From Anaerolinea thermophila (lineage in GTDB: Bacteria; Chloroflexota; Anaerolineae; Anaerolineales; Anaerolineaceae): a stretch of DNA of 64,000 bases. The notes under the pieces were generated by a model. That model had not been told where the DNA came from. It ran no database searches and saw nothing but the letters and a program-made list of their open reading frames with translations. The stretch is taken from the NCBI RefSeq assembly GCF_020723905.1, contig NZ_DYHZ01000001.1:514384-578383 (forward strand), given 5' to 3'. This document shows positions 55,803 to 63,872 of the stretch, piece after piece (position 1 is the first letter of the stretch; the number at the start of each line of letters is the position of its first letter). Position numbers and translations under genes: made by a program.

Positions 55803-58693
55803 TGACCCAACCCGACCGCCGTTTAATCGAAGAAACTTTTCCGGTAAAAGAAGTCAGCCAGCATTCTGCCCGCGAGAAAAACATTCGCCACGGGCACATC
55901 AGCACCCTGCATATCTGGTGGGCGCGCCGTCCCCTGGCTGCTTCGCGTGCCACCGCCTACGCCGCGCTGATTCCCTACCCTGAGGATATCCTCGAGTGGC
56001 AGAAACAGCGTAATTTCATTGTAGAGTTAAGCCAATGGGAAAACTCACTCAACGCCCCTTTGCTGGAACGCGCCCGCCGTGCCATCTACGCCGCTCACGC
56101 CGAACGGCTGAGCGCCGAACTGGGCAGACCGGTGAGCGTGGAAGACATCGAAGCGGGGCGCGTCCCCCCGCCGCGCGTGCTGGATCCCTTCTCCGGCGGC
56201 GGTTCCTACCCGCTGGAAGCCCTGCGCCTGGGGTGTGAAGCCTATGCCAACGACTACAATCCCGTGGCGGTGCTGATCCTCAAAGCCACCCTGGAGTACC
56301 CGCAGAAGTTTGGGCGTCCTTTTGAAGGAATGCCGGAGATACCCAACGCGGTTGTGGAAGTCGATTCGACCGATCAGGTCCGGGGTGAGGCAATCGAATT
56401 CTCTTTTCCCAGTAAATACACTCAAACCGCTGAATCACCCACCCCCCTGTTGAAAGCCGTGCGCTACTGGGGACACCGGGTGCTGGAAGAAGCCCGCCGG
56501 GAACTGGCGCAGTACTACACCGGGCAAAACGGCGAGACAGCGGTGGGGTATATCTGGGCGCGCACCCTGCCCTGCCAGAACCCGGCCTGCGGGGTAGAAA
56601 TTCCGCTCATGCGCCAGTACTGGCTGGCAAAAAAGGATAAGAAAAAAATCAGCCTGCGCCCTCTCTCACAGGGACCCGGCAAACCGGTTGAATTTGAGAT
56701 TATTGCCCAAAACCTGCCGGGCTACGCCCCCTGGGAATCGGGGTTTGATCCGGAAAGCGGCAGTGTTTCCCGCGCGGTGGTGACCTGCCCGGCGTGCGGT
56801 GCGGTGATGGATGACCATACCACCCGCCGTCTGTTCCGCGCGGGCAAAGCGGGCCAGCGCATGGTGGCCGTGGTAACAGCCCCCACAAAGGGTGGCAGTG
56901 GCAAGACCTACCGCCTGCCTGCCGGGGCTGACCTGGCCGCTTACCGCGCCGCCGAGCAGGCCCTGCAGGCCAAACGCGAGCAACTGCGCGCCGAGTGGGG
57001 CATGGAACCCCTGCCGGATGAGCCGACACCTGAGGGCAAAGGAAGTGGCGCAGAACGCGCTTTCTCTGTAAGAAATTACGGCTTGGACACATGGGGCGAC
57101 CTGTTCAACCCGCGCCAGGCGCTGGCGCTGCTCACCTTTGCCGATGCCGTCCGCCGCACCCACGCCGAAATGCTCAGCCGGGGCTACCCGGAAGACTTCG
57201 CCCGCGCCGTGGCAACGTATTTGGGGATAATTTTCAACCGTCTTGCTGACAAGAATGCTAATGTTGTGGTCTACAATGTGGTCGGTGAAAAAATAGAGCA
57301 CGTCTTTGGACGACAGGCTTTGCCAATGGTGTGGGATTATGTGGAAGTCAATCCATTTACAGATGTCGGCTGGCCAAACATGTTAGATTGGGTTGTAAGC
57401 GTCCTCGACCACCTCACCCGCATCCCTGCCGCACCGGGCGGGACCATTCCCCCCTCTCCCTTCGTGGGAGAGGGGCCGGGGGCGAGGGTATCCCATGCCT
57501 CTGCCACGCGCCTGCCCTACCCCGATGGCTTCTTCGATGCCGTCCTCACCGACCCACCCTACTACGACAACGTGCCTTATTCCTACCTTTCCGACTTTTT
57601 CTACGTCTGGCTCAAGCGCACCGTCGGCTACCTCTACCCCGACCTGTTCTCCACGCCGCTCACGCCCAAGGTGAGTGAAATCGTGGCTTATTCCACCGGC
57701 GAGGGCGGCCTGGAGGCAGGCAAACGCTTCTTCAAGGAACAGCTGGCCGCCGCCTTCCGCGAGAGCGCCCGCGTGCTGAAACCGGGCGGCACCGCAGTGG
57801 TGGTTTATGCCCACAAATCCACCGCCGGCTGGGAGACGGTCATCAACGCCCTGCTCGATTCCGGCCTGGTGGTCAGCGCCGCCTGGCCACTCAACACCGA
57901 GATGGAATCGCGCCTGCGCGCCAATGAATCGGCTGCGCTGGCTTCATCCATCTACATCGTTGCCCGCAAAGCCCCGCGGCAGGGGACAGGTTTCTACAAT
58001 GAGGTGCGTCAGGAACTGCGCCGCTATCTGGATGCCAAACTGCAGCGCCTGTGGGAGGAAGGGGTCGGCGGAGCGGACTTTTTCATCGCGGCCATCGGCT
58101 CAGCCATCGAGGTCTTCGGCAAGTACGAGCAGGTGATCGACCTGGAGGGCAACGTCATCCGCGGCGATGTGTTGCTGGATGAAGTCCGCACGCTGGCAAC
58201 CGACTTTGCCGTGCGCCAGATTCTGCACAACGGCTTTGCCGCCGAGATCAGCGACCGGGCGCGCTTCTACGTGCTGTGGCGCTGGAACTACGGCGAGGCG
58301 CGGGTGCCTTTCGACGAAGCCCGCAAACTGGCACAGTCCTGCGGGCTGGACCTGGCTGAAGAATGGTCACGGCGCGGCGGGGTGGTCAGGAAAGAGCAGG
58401 AATTCATCCGCCTGCTGGGACCGCATCAACGCGAGATGGAGCACCTGGCTGCCGGGCGGGATTTGATAGATGTGCTGCATCATGCCCTGCGGCTGTGGGA
58501 AAAGAGCGACCGCACCGCACTCATCCAACGCCTGGCAGAAAGCGGCTACGGCCGCAGTGAAGCCTTCTACCGCGTCGCTCAGGCCATTTCCGAGTGCCTG
58601 CCCATGGAAAGCAAGGAGAAAAAACTGCTCGACGGCCTGCTCACCGGGCGGGCGCGCCTGCAGGAAGAAGTCGGACAGGCGAGGTTGTTGTAG
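55802..58693 (+). CDS. DUF1156 adenine-specific DNA methylase (Zn-ribbon type), defence array
   Basis: The ATG at 55802 shares a base with the helicase stop (TGATG). 963 residues. The DUF1156 N terminus shows [20 protein letters not shown] and [23 protein letters not shown] motif I is [14 protein letters not shown] (128-141) and the catalytic motif is [10 protein letters not shown] (from residue 584), suggesting N6-adenine or N4-cytosine methylation. Two zinc-ribbon half-sites are CQNPAC (258-263) and CPAC (329-332). Between them and DPPY lies an unusual stretch of about 18 residues coded by a palindromic repeat. It probably marks self DNA for the array. Confidence 0.92.
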   Translation: MTQPDRRLIEETFPVKEVSQHSAREKNIRHGHISTLHIWWARRPLAASRATAYAALIPYPEDILEWQKQRNFIVELSQWENSLNAPLLERARRAIYAAHAERLSAELGRPVSVEDIEAGRVPPPRVLDPFSGGGSYPLEALRLGCEAYANDYNPVAVLILKATLEYPQKFGRPFEGMPEIPNAVVEVDSTDQVRGEAIEFSFPSKYTQTAESPTPLLKAVRYWGHRVLEEARRELAQYYTGQNGETAVGYIWARTLPCQNPACGVEIPLMRQYWLAKKDKKKISLRPLSQGPGKPVEFEIIAQNLPGYAPWESGFDPESGSVSRAVVTCPACGAVMDDHTTRRLFRAGKAGQRMVAVVTAPTKGGSGKTYRLPAGADLAAYRAAEQALQAKREQLRAEWGMEPLPDEPTPEGKGSGAERAFSVRNYGLDTWGDLFNPRQALALLTFADAVRRTHAEMLSRGYPEDFARAVATYLGIIFNRLADKNANVVVYNVVGEKIEHVFGRQALPMVWDYVEVNPFTDVGWPNMLDWVVSVLDHLTRIPAAPGGTIPPSPFVGEGPGARVSHASATRLPYPDGFFDAVLTDPPYYDNVPYSYLSDFFYVWLKRTVGYLYPDLFSTPLTPKVSEIVAYSTGEGGLEAGKRFFKEQLAAAFRESARVLKPGGTAVVVYAHKSTAGWETVINALLDSGLVVSAAWPLNTEMESRLRANESAALASSIYIVARKAPRQGTGFYNEVRQELRRYLDAKLQRLWEEGVGGADFFIAAIGSAIEVFGKYEQVIDLEGNVIRGDVLLDEVRTLATDFAVRQILHNGFAAEISDRARFYVLWRWNYGEARVPFDEARKLAQSCGLDLAEEWSRRGGVVRKEQEFIRLLGPHQREMEHLAAGRDLIDVLHHALRLWEKSDRTALIQRLAESGYGRSEAFYRVAQAISECLPMESKEKKLLDGLLTGRARLQEEVGQARLL
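57451..57488 (+). repeat. Palindromic repeat (REP/MITE-like) inserted in-frame in the methylase gene
   Basis: CCCCTCTCCC (57451-57460), TTCGT loop, GGGAGAGGGG (57466-57475), then a CCGGGGGCGAGGG tail. Repeats of this CCCTCTCCC/GGGAGAGGG type are known as dispersed palindromes in many bacterial genomes. It adds codons for [13 protein letters not shown] between two conserved blocks without breaking the frame. Confidence 0.75.
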
Positions 58694-58713
58694 TCAAATT
58701 CAGGAGGAATAAA

Positions 58714-59334
58714 ATGGATACGAAAAGACAGATGGACAGCATTTGGATTGCCCCCCGGCGGAACGGCGGTAACTGGACCATTCAGGATTACAAAGCCCTT
58801 GATTTTTCCAAAGAAGAAGACTGGCAAACCGCCATTCAGATGTTTGAAGACCGCATCCGCGGGCGTTTTCTAGATATTGTTGAGCAAATAAAAAGCTATC
58901 CATATGCCGGATTTGCAATCATGGCTCTGGATTGTTTGCTCATCGAAACGCTTGAGCAATTCAAGCAGGGAAAGGAAGAAACGAAGAGGGGAGAGACAAA
59001 AACCTATTTTAAAAATTTCCTGACTCAAACAGCATTTGTTGAAGATTTTGATAAAGAAACCGCTGAACTTTTCTATACCCACATCCGCAATGGCATTCTC
59101 CATCAAGCCGAAATCAAAGGCAGTTCCCGCATCCGCATTGATACACCGAAAATGGTTGAAAAAGCTGAGGATGGGCAAGGACTGATCATCAACCGCGACC
59201 TGTTTCACAAGAAATTAATGAGCGTGTTTGAGAATTACCTTAAGGAGTTGCATGAAGGAAAAGACCAAACCCTGCGTGACAACTTCCGCAACAAGATGAA
59301 CGCAATTTGCCATGTATCTACAGGGGGGAATTAG
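58714..59334 (+). CDS. HEPN-like protein with RNGILH motif, defence array
   Basis: The ATG at 58714 follows a strong AGGAGG and gives 206 residues. The predicted structure is all-helical. YTHIRNGILHQAEIKG contains R125-N126-x3-H130, the R-polar-x3-H pattern of HEPN ribonucleases. The upstream helix FAIMALDCLLIETLEQFKQG also fits the HEPN bundle. I do not recognise an exact family. In conflict systems HEPN proteins are metal-independent RNases or RNA binders. The DNA is clearly AT-richer than the flanking methylase and ATPase genes, and the gene sits between the two core genes, as cargo would. Confidence 0.65.
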   Translation: MDTKRQMDSIWIAPRRNGGNWTIQDYKALDFSKEEDWQTAIQMFEDRIRGRFLDIVEQIKSYPYAGFAIMALDCLLIETLEQFKQGKEETKRGETKTYFKNFLTQTAFVEDFDKETAELFYTHIRNGILHQAEIKGSSRIRIDTPKMVEKAEDGQGLIINRDLFHKKLMSVFENYLKELHEGKDQTLRDNFRNKMNAICHVSTGGN

Positions 59335-59335
59335 G

Positions 59336-59794
59336 ATGCCTTCTTACTTTGCTTATGGCTCAAACATGAGTACAAATCAGATGCGGAATCGTCTGGAATC
59401 AGCCAGTTTCAAAGTCGGTGTGGCAAAATTAGCAGGGTGGCGTCTGATTTTTGATAAGATTAGTAAGGATGGAACAGGTAAAGCCAACCTGCTCAAAGAT
59501 GAACAGGGGGAGGTTTGGGGTGTAATATACCAGGTTACAGATGAACAGATGGAGAGATTGGATGACTTTGAGAAAGGATATTGCCGTGCGGAGGTAGAGG
59601 TTGCGCTGGATGGGGACAATAAAAGCCTTGATGTGATTACCTATATCTCCAATAAACGGGACCCAACATTACACCCAAGCCGTGATTACTTAAACACCAT
59701 CATTGAAGGTGCCAGAGAGCATCACCTGCCGGAAGAGTACATTCGGAAAATTGCAACTCAGGCTGGTATTCAGGACGAAGAGAGGTTTTTATGA
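59336..59794 (+). CDS. Gamma-glutamylcyclotransferase-fold protein (GGCT/AIG2-like), defence array
   Basis: The ATG at 59336 lies one base after the HEPN-like stop and gives 152 residues. FAYGSNMSTNQMRNR carries the Y-G-S-N motif (7-10) of the fold. Glu79 in ERLDDFEKGY matches the catalytic acid position. VWGVIYQVTDEQMERL is a family hallmark. Characterised members cleave gamma-glutamyl-amino acids to 5-oxoproline, or remove gamma-glutamyl protecting groups. The reason for its position in a phage-defence context is unknown. Composition is AT-rich like its HEPN neighbour. It overlaps the DUF499 start by 4 bp. Confidence 0.85.
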   Translation: MPSYFAYGSNMSTNQMRNRLESASFKVGVAKLAGWRLIFDKISKDGTGKANLLKDEQGEVWGVIYQVTDEQMERLDDFEKGYCRAEVEVALDGDNKSLDVITYISNKRDPTLHPSRDYLNTIIEGAREHHLPEEYIRKIATQAGIQDEERFL

Positions 59795-62370
59795 AACCCT
59801 TTCATACCATCGCCGTTCCACACGATGACATCCTGCAGGGCCGTCTGACCCTGGATGTGTTTGCCGCCGACCTGTGGGAAGTCTACCAGGGGCGCGGGCC
59901 AGAAGAGTACCGAGATGTGGATCTGTTCTTCCAGAAAACCTACCTGACCGAGGGCCTTAAGAACCTCTTTGCTGTCGTGGAAAAACGCCTGAAGGGCCAG
60001 GGCGGCGACCCGGTCATCCAGATGCAAACCCCCTTCGGCGGCGGAAAGACTCACTCGCTTATTGCCCTCTATCACAAAGCGCGCGAATGGGGTGTGAAGA
60101 CGGCCGTCATCGTCGGCACGAAACACAGCGCTGAGAAAGATACGCTCTGGGGACTGCTTGCCGAACAACTCAATGGTTCACGATCCGGTTTTGAAGGGCA
60201 GAGTGCCCCGGGCAGTGAAGCGCTGCGGCGTTTGCTCGGCGAGCATCAGCCGCTGCTGATTCTGATGGACGAGGTGCTCGAATACGTGGTCAAAGCCTCT
60301 GCAGTGACCGTCGGAGAGTCTACGCTGGCGGCGCAAACCCTGGCATTCATGCAGGAACTGACCGAGGCCGTCGCCATTCAGGAGCGCGTTGCCCTGGTCG
60401 TCACTCTACCCTCCAGCACGCTCGAACACTACAACGAGCATGGCACGCGCCTGTTCGAGCAACTCAAGAATATCAGTGGGCGGGTGGAAAAGGTTTTCAC
60501 CCCGGTGAAGGATGAAGAGGTCGGTGCCATCATCCGCCGCCGCCTTTTCTCCACCGTAGACGAGAGTGCCGCAACCGAGATGGTGAACATGTATGTCGAA
60601 CAGGCAGAGCAGGAGGCTTTGCTGACGCACGGGGAGGAGAGTGCCGCTTACCGCGCCCGCTTCAAGCAGACCTACCCGTTCCTGCCCGAAGTGGTGGACG
60701 TACTCTATCATCGTTGGGGCAGTTTCCCCAATTTCCAGCGTACACGCGGCACCTTGCGTCTTCTGGGACTGGTGATTCATGCCCTCAAAAACGAATCACG
60801 ACCCTACGTCACTCTGGCAGACTTTCCGTTGCAAGAAGATGAGATTCGCCGCGAGTTGCTCAAGCACATCGGCAATGAATACGATAGCGTACTGGCAGCA
60901 GATCTGCTCAGCCCCGAGGCTGGCGCGCACAAAGCCAAGCTGGAAATCGGCAAGGCTTATCAGGGGCTGAGACTGGGTGAACGTGTCGCAACCACGATTT
61001 TCCTGTACTCCTTCGTGGGTGGCGGAGGCCAGGCAGGCGCTACCCCCAACGAGATCAAACGCAACACCCTCACCCCTGGCCTTCCAGCAAGCGTCATTTC
61101 TGAAGTATTGAGCAAACTCAGCAGTCGTCTGCTCTTCTACCTGCACGAAGAAGGCGGACGTTACTACTTCTCGACCACCGCCAACCTGAACCGCGCACTG
61201 ACCATCCGCATGGAAAACGTTACCGCCGAGGAACTGCGCGCTGCCGAACAGGAGGTGTTGCGTACACGAGTTCGCGGTCAGAGAATGAAAACATTCCTCT
61301 GGCCGACCCATCCCACCGATATTCCTGACGATCCAGCGCCCAAATTAATCATCCTGCCCGAGGCAGATACAACGCTCATGCAACGTTTCCTCAACGAAAA
61401 GGGGCAGACTCCCCGCGTGCACCGCAACACGCTCTTTTTCCTGACCCCCCTGGCGACTCAACGGCCTCCATTTGAAGAGCTTTTGCGCCGCAATCTGGCC
61501 CTGACCGGCCTGCTGAACGCCAAGACCCTTTCCCTGACCCCAGAGCAGCGCCAGACCTTGCAAACGCAAGAAAAAAAGTCCGCCAAAGATTTGCAGGATC
61601 AAATCGGTATGCTCTATCGCCTGCTCTACCTGCCAGACAGAGATGACCTGCGAATGCTCGACCTGGGTACTCCCACTTACGGGGGTGAACAGTACCTGGA
61701 GGAACGCGTTTATGAGCGTCTGCGCACGGAGGGGCGTCTGGTGGAGAAACTGGCTCCGGTCGTGATCAAACAGCGCTATCTGGCCACTCGGGATTTTGTG
61801 GAGACCCAACAACTGGCTGAGAGTGGTTCGCGCACGCCGGGTGAAATCCTGGCCATTGGACAGCAGGTATGGGAAAACTGCATCGCCGAGGGCGTACGCC
61901 AGGGTCTCTTTGGACTGGGTGAGTTGGACGAAAAGGGTCAGCCCAAATGCCTTTATTTCAAAGAAGAGGCCACACCCGCCCTGCAAAACAGAGAAGTGCT
62001 CATTCGTGCTGAGATTTGCGAACAACAAAAAGCGCAAGGTGGAGCAGCCAACATGCCTCCCGGCATGGCTTTCACCTCTGGGAGTATCGCCGAACCCGCG
62101 CCTGCGCCCGTCGCCGCTCCAACCGCCCCCCCAAGCAACTGGCAGGTTGCGCCGGGATCGCAGACGATGCGTCACACCCTGCGCCTGCGATTCACCCTGC
62201 CGCTTGGCAAAGCCTCCGACCTGTTCGGTCTGCTGCACCTGCTACAGGTGCGTTTTCACAAGTTGGAAATCACCCTTGAAGCCAGCGACGGCACCATCGA
62301 CGAGACCGAGATCGAAGAAAAGGTGCGCGAAACCTTTCGGCAGATGGGGACGGATGTGGAGATCAAGTAA
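59791..62370 (+). CDS. DUF499 AAA+ ATPase, defence array
   Basis: An 859-residue protein. The Walker A variant TPFGGGKTHSLIALYH (GGGKTHS at 83-89) and Walker B LLILMDEVLEYV (Asp160-Glu161) are the hallmarks of DUF499/COG1483 ATPases, with an arginine/sensor region LALVVTLPSSTLEHYNE-like (VALVVTLPSSTLEHYNEHG). The last ~100 residues (LRLRFTLPLGKASDLFGLLH) form a small alpha/beta domain after an Ala/Pro-rich linker (residues ~765-785). DUF499 genes occur with DUF1156 methylases in bacterial and archaeal defence islands. The start is coupled to the cyclotransferase gene by an ATGA overlap. Confidence 0.93.
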   Translation: MKPFHTIAVPHDDILQGRLTLDVFAADLWEVYQGRGPEEYRDVDLFFQKTYLTEGLKNLFAVVEKRLKGQGGDPVIQMQTPFGGGKTHSLIALYHKAREWGVKTAVIVGTKHSAEKDTLWGLLAEQLNGSRSGFEGQSAPGSEALRRLLGEHQPLLILMDEVLEYVVKASAVTVGESTLAAQTLAFMQELTEAVAIQERVALVVTLPSSTLEHYNEHGTRLFEQLKNISGRVEKVFTPVKDEEVGAIIRRRLFSTVDESAATEMVNMYVEQAEQEALLTHGEESAAYRARFKQTYPFLPEVVDVLYHRWGSFPNFQRTRGTLRLLGLVIHALKNESRPYVTLADFPLQEDEIRRELLKHIGNEYDSVLAADLLSPEAGAHKAKLEIGKAYQGLRLGERVATTIFLYSFVGGGGQAGATPNEIKRNTLTPGLPASVISEVLSKLSSRLLFYLHEEGGRYYFSTTANLNRALTIRMENVTAEELRAAEQEVLRTRVRGQRMKTFLWPTHPTDIPDDPAPKLIILPEADTTLMQRFLNEKGQTPRVHRNTLFFLTPLATQRPPFEELLRRNLALTGLLNAKTLSLTPEQRQTLQTQEKKSAKDLQDQIGMLYRLLYLPDRDDLRMLDLGTPTYGGEQYLEERVYERLRTEGRLVEKLAPVVIKQRYLATRDFVETQQLAESGSRTPGEILAIGQQVWENCIAEGVRQGLFGLGELDEKGQPKCLYFKEEATPALQNREVLIRAEICEQQKAQGGAANMPPGMAFTSGSIAEPAPAPVAAPTAPPSNWQVAPGSQTMRHTLRLRFTLPLGKASDLFGLLHLLQVRFHKLEITLEASDGTIDETEIEEKVRETFRQMGTDVEIK

Positions 62371-62469
62371 GAGGGTAGGATGAGAATGATTTTTTCCGGT
62401 ATGCTTCACAAAGATCAGGTTGAATCATAAAAACCAACGCAGAAATGGTTGAGGGAAGGGAAAGATAAA

Positions 62470-62658
62470 ATGAATTCTGCAGACTACAAAGAATGGCATA
62501 TTACAGCCATTACCGATGGACCGGTATTACTGGTTGACGATATAATTGATTCGGGTTGGACATTGACAATGGCAGGATACCTCTTGAGAAAACATGGGAG
62601 CGGCCCTGTTTACCCATTCACTCTGGCTCAAGCGGCTGCAAGGAATGGAAACATATGA
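62470..62658 (+). pseudogene. C-terminal stub of a RecQ-type helicase (phosphoribosyltransferase-like domain)
   Basis: A 62-codon frame containing ITDGPVLLVDDIIDSGWTLT, then GYLLRKHGSGPVYPFTLAQA. This is the PRPP-binding motif and the last strands of the ComF-like domain at the C terminus of Chloroflexota-type RecQ helicases. Everything before it (some hundreds of residues) is absent; the frame upstream is closed by TAA at 62428. A GAGGGAAGGG sequence precedes the ATG, so a short product may be made. The stop overlaps the original ATG of the DprA-like gene. Confidence 0.75.
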
Positions 62659-62687
62659 CACTTTCTGATGATTCTCTAGCCTAATTA

Positions 62688-63674
62688 TTGCTGTGCTCAC
62701 ATCTCGCATTACCCTCAACGACAGAGGTTAAGCCACTGACTCTCAAAGAGTGGAATGATGTGATGAAAAGATTGAAATCCTTATCAAAGCGTCCAAAAGA
62801 TTTATTAGGGAAGAACGCAGAGGAACTCAAGCGACTGTTGGAAATAGAAGAAAACAATGCGGAAAGAATTGCTCGTCTTTTAGATCGCGGCGGTGCCATT
62901 GCCATTAAATTGGAACGCCTTGAAAGCCAGGGAATTCATGTGCTGACCAGGGCTGATCCCGATTACCCCACTCGATACAAGGAACGCCTGAAAGAAAAAT
63001 CTCCGGTAATTCTGTTTTACGCCGGCGAGAAAGCCCTTTTGGGACAGCCTGGCATCGCGGTGGTTGGTTCGCGTAACCTCGATAACGTGGGCGAGAAATG
63101 TGCCGAATTTGTGGGTAATGTCTGTGGCGTGTCCGGACTGGTATTGTATTCTGGCGGAGCAAAAGGCGTTGATACCATCAGCATGAAAGCATCTTTGGAT
63201 GTCCAAGGGCATGCGGTAGGAATACTGGCGAATGCTCTTACAGAAGAAATCAAAGATCCTCAAAAAAGAAAAGCGTGCAGTAGCGGACACTTGTGTCTCG
63301 TCACCCCCTATTCCCCCGATGCCCCTTTTTCTGTTGGCGCGGCTATGGGTCGAAATAAATTGATCTATGCTTTAGCGGATTACGCTATTGTGGTAGTCAG
63401 TGATGTAGAAAAAGGTGGTACCTGGGCGGGCGCTATAGAAGCATTGAAAGCAAAATGGGTTCCTGTTTTTGTGGTAGTCCATGATCAAACCCCCCCAGGT
63501 AATCAGAAGCTCATCGAACAAGGGGCACTTCAATTCCCCCATCCTTTTCCTGAAAGCCCGCTTCGACTCAAAGAGTGGTTGAAGAGAGAGACAAAAACAT
63601 GGCTGGAGAGGCATTCTGCAGCCCCCCAACCGGATGTAACTCAACCACCCCTATTTGATCCGCCAAGGGACTGA
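62688..63674 (+). CDS. dprA: DprA-like DNA-processing protein with a nonsense codon near its original start
   Basis: Residues from the in-frame TTG at 62688 give 328 residues. The Rossmann-like DprA core shows YAGEKALLGQPGIAVVGSRN, LVLYSGGAKGVDTISMKA (the S/T-GGA-G-x-D motif) and APFSVGAAMGRNKLIYALAD, then KGGTWAGAIEAL. The original ATG appears to be at 62655, overlapping the RecQ stub stop (ATGA): MTLSDDSLA, then TAA, then LLLCSHLALPSTTEVKPLTL. The stop at codon 10 separates start and body in the same frame. Translation could restart at TTG 62688, GTG 62760 or ATG 62763. Known DprA proteins load RecA on single-stranded DNA; island-associated relatives may act in defence. Confidence 0.8.
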   Translation: MLCSHLALPSTTEVKPLTLKEWNDVMKRLKSLSKRPKDLLGKNAEELKRLLEIEENNAERIARLLDRGGAIAIKLERLESQGIHVLTRADPDYPTRYKERLKEKSPVILFYAGEKALLGQPGIAVVGSRNLDNVGEKCAEFVGNVCGVSGLVLYSGGAKGVDTISMKASLDVQGHAVGILANALTEEIKDPQKRKACSSGHLCLVTPYSPDAPFSVGAAMGRNKLIYALADYAIVVVSDVEKGGTWAGAIEALKAKWVPVFVVVHDQTPPGNQKLIEQGALQFPHPFPESPLRLKEWLKRETKTWLERHSAAPQPDVTQPPLFDPPRD

Positions 63675-63750
63675 AACTTCAACATAATCATAACCAGGTG
63701 CAGAGCAAATCTTGCTTCCTTCTACGATCCACCTTTGTAAAATGTAACGA

Positions 63751-63786
63751 AAAAGGCCGCCTGTTTATCTCTCACAGGCGGTCTTT
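63751..63786 (+). terminator. Rho-independent terminator after the DprA-like gene
   Basis: A 10-bp stem (GGCCGCCTGT / ACAGGCGGTC with one G-T pair), a loop of about 9 nt and a short TTTT run, about 75 bp after the stop codon. Confidence 0.75.
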
Positions 63787-63872
63787 TCCGGATCACCCCA
63801 CACGCGTAGCATCTGTTGGTAATACATGCGTCCTCTTCAAATATCAGGCGGGGCTATCCCATTTTCTAATGC

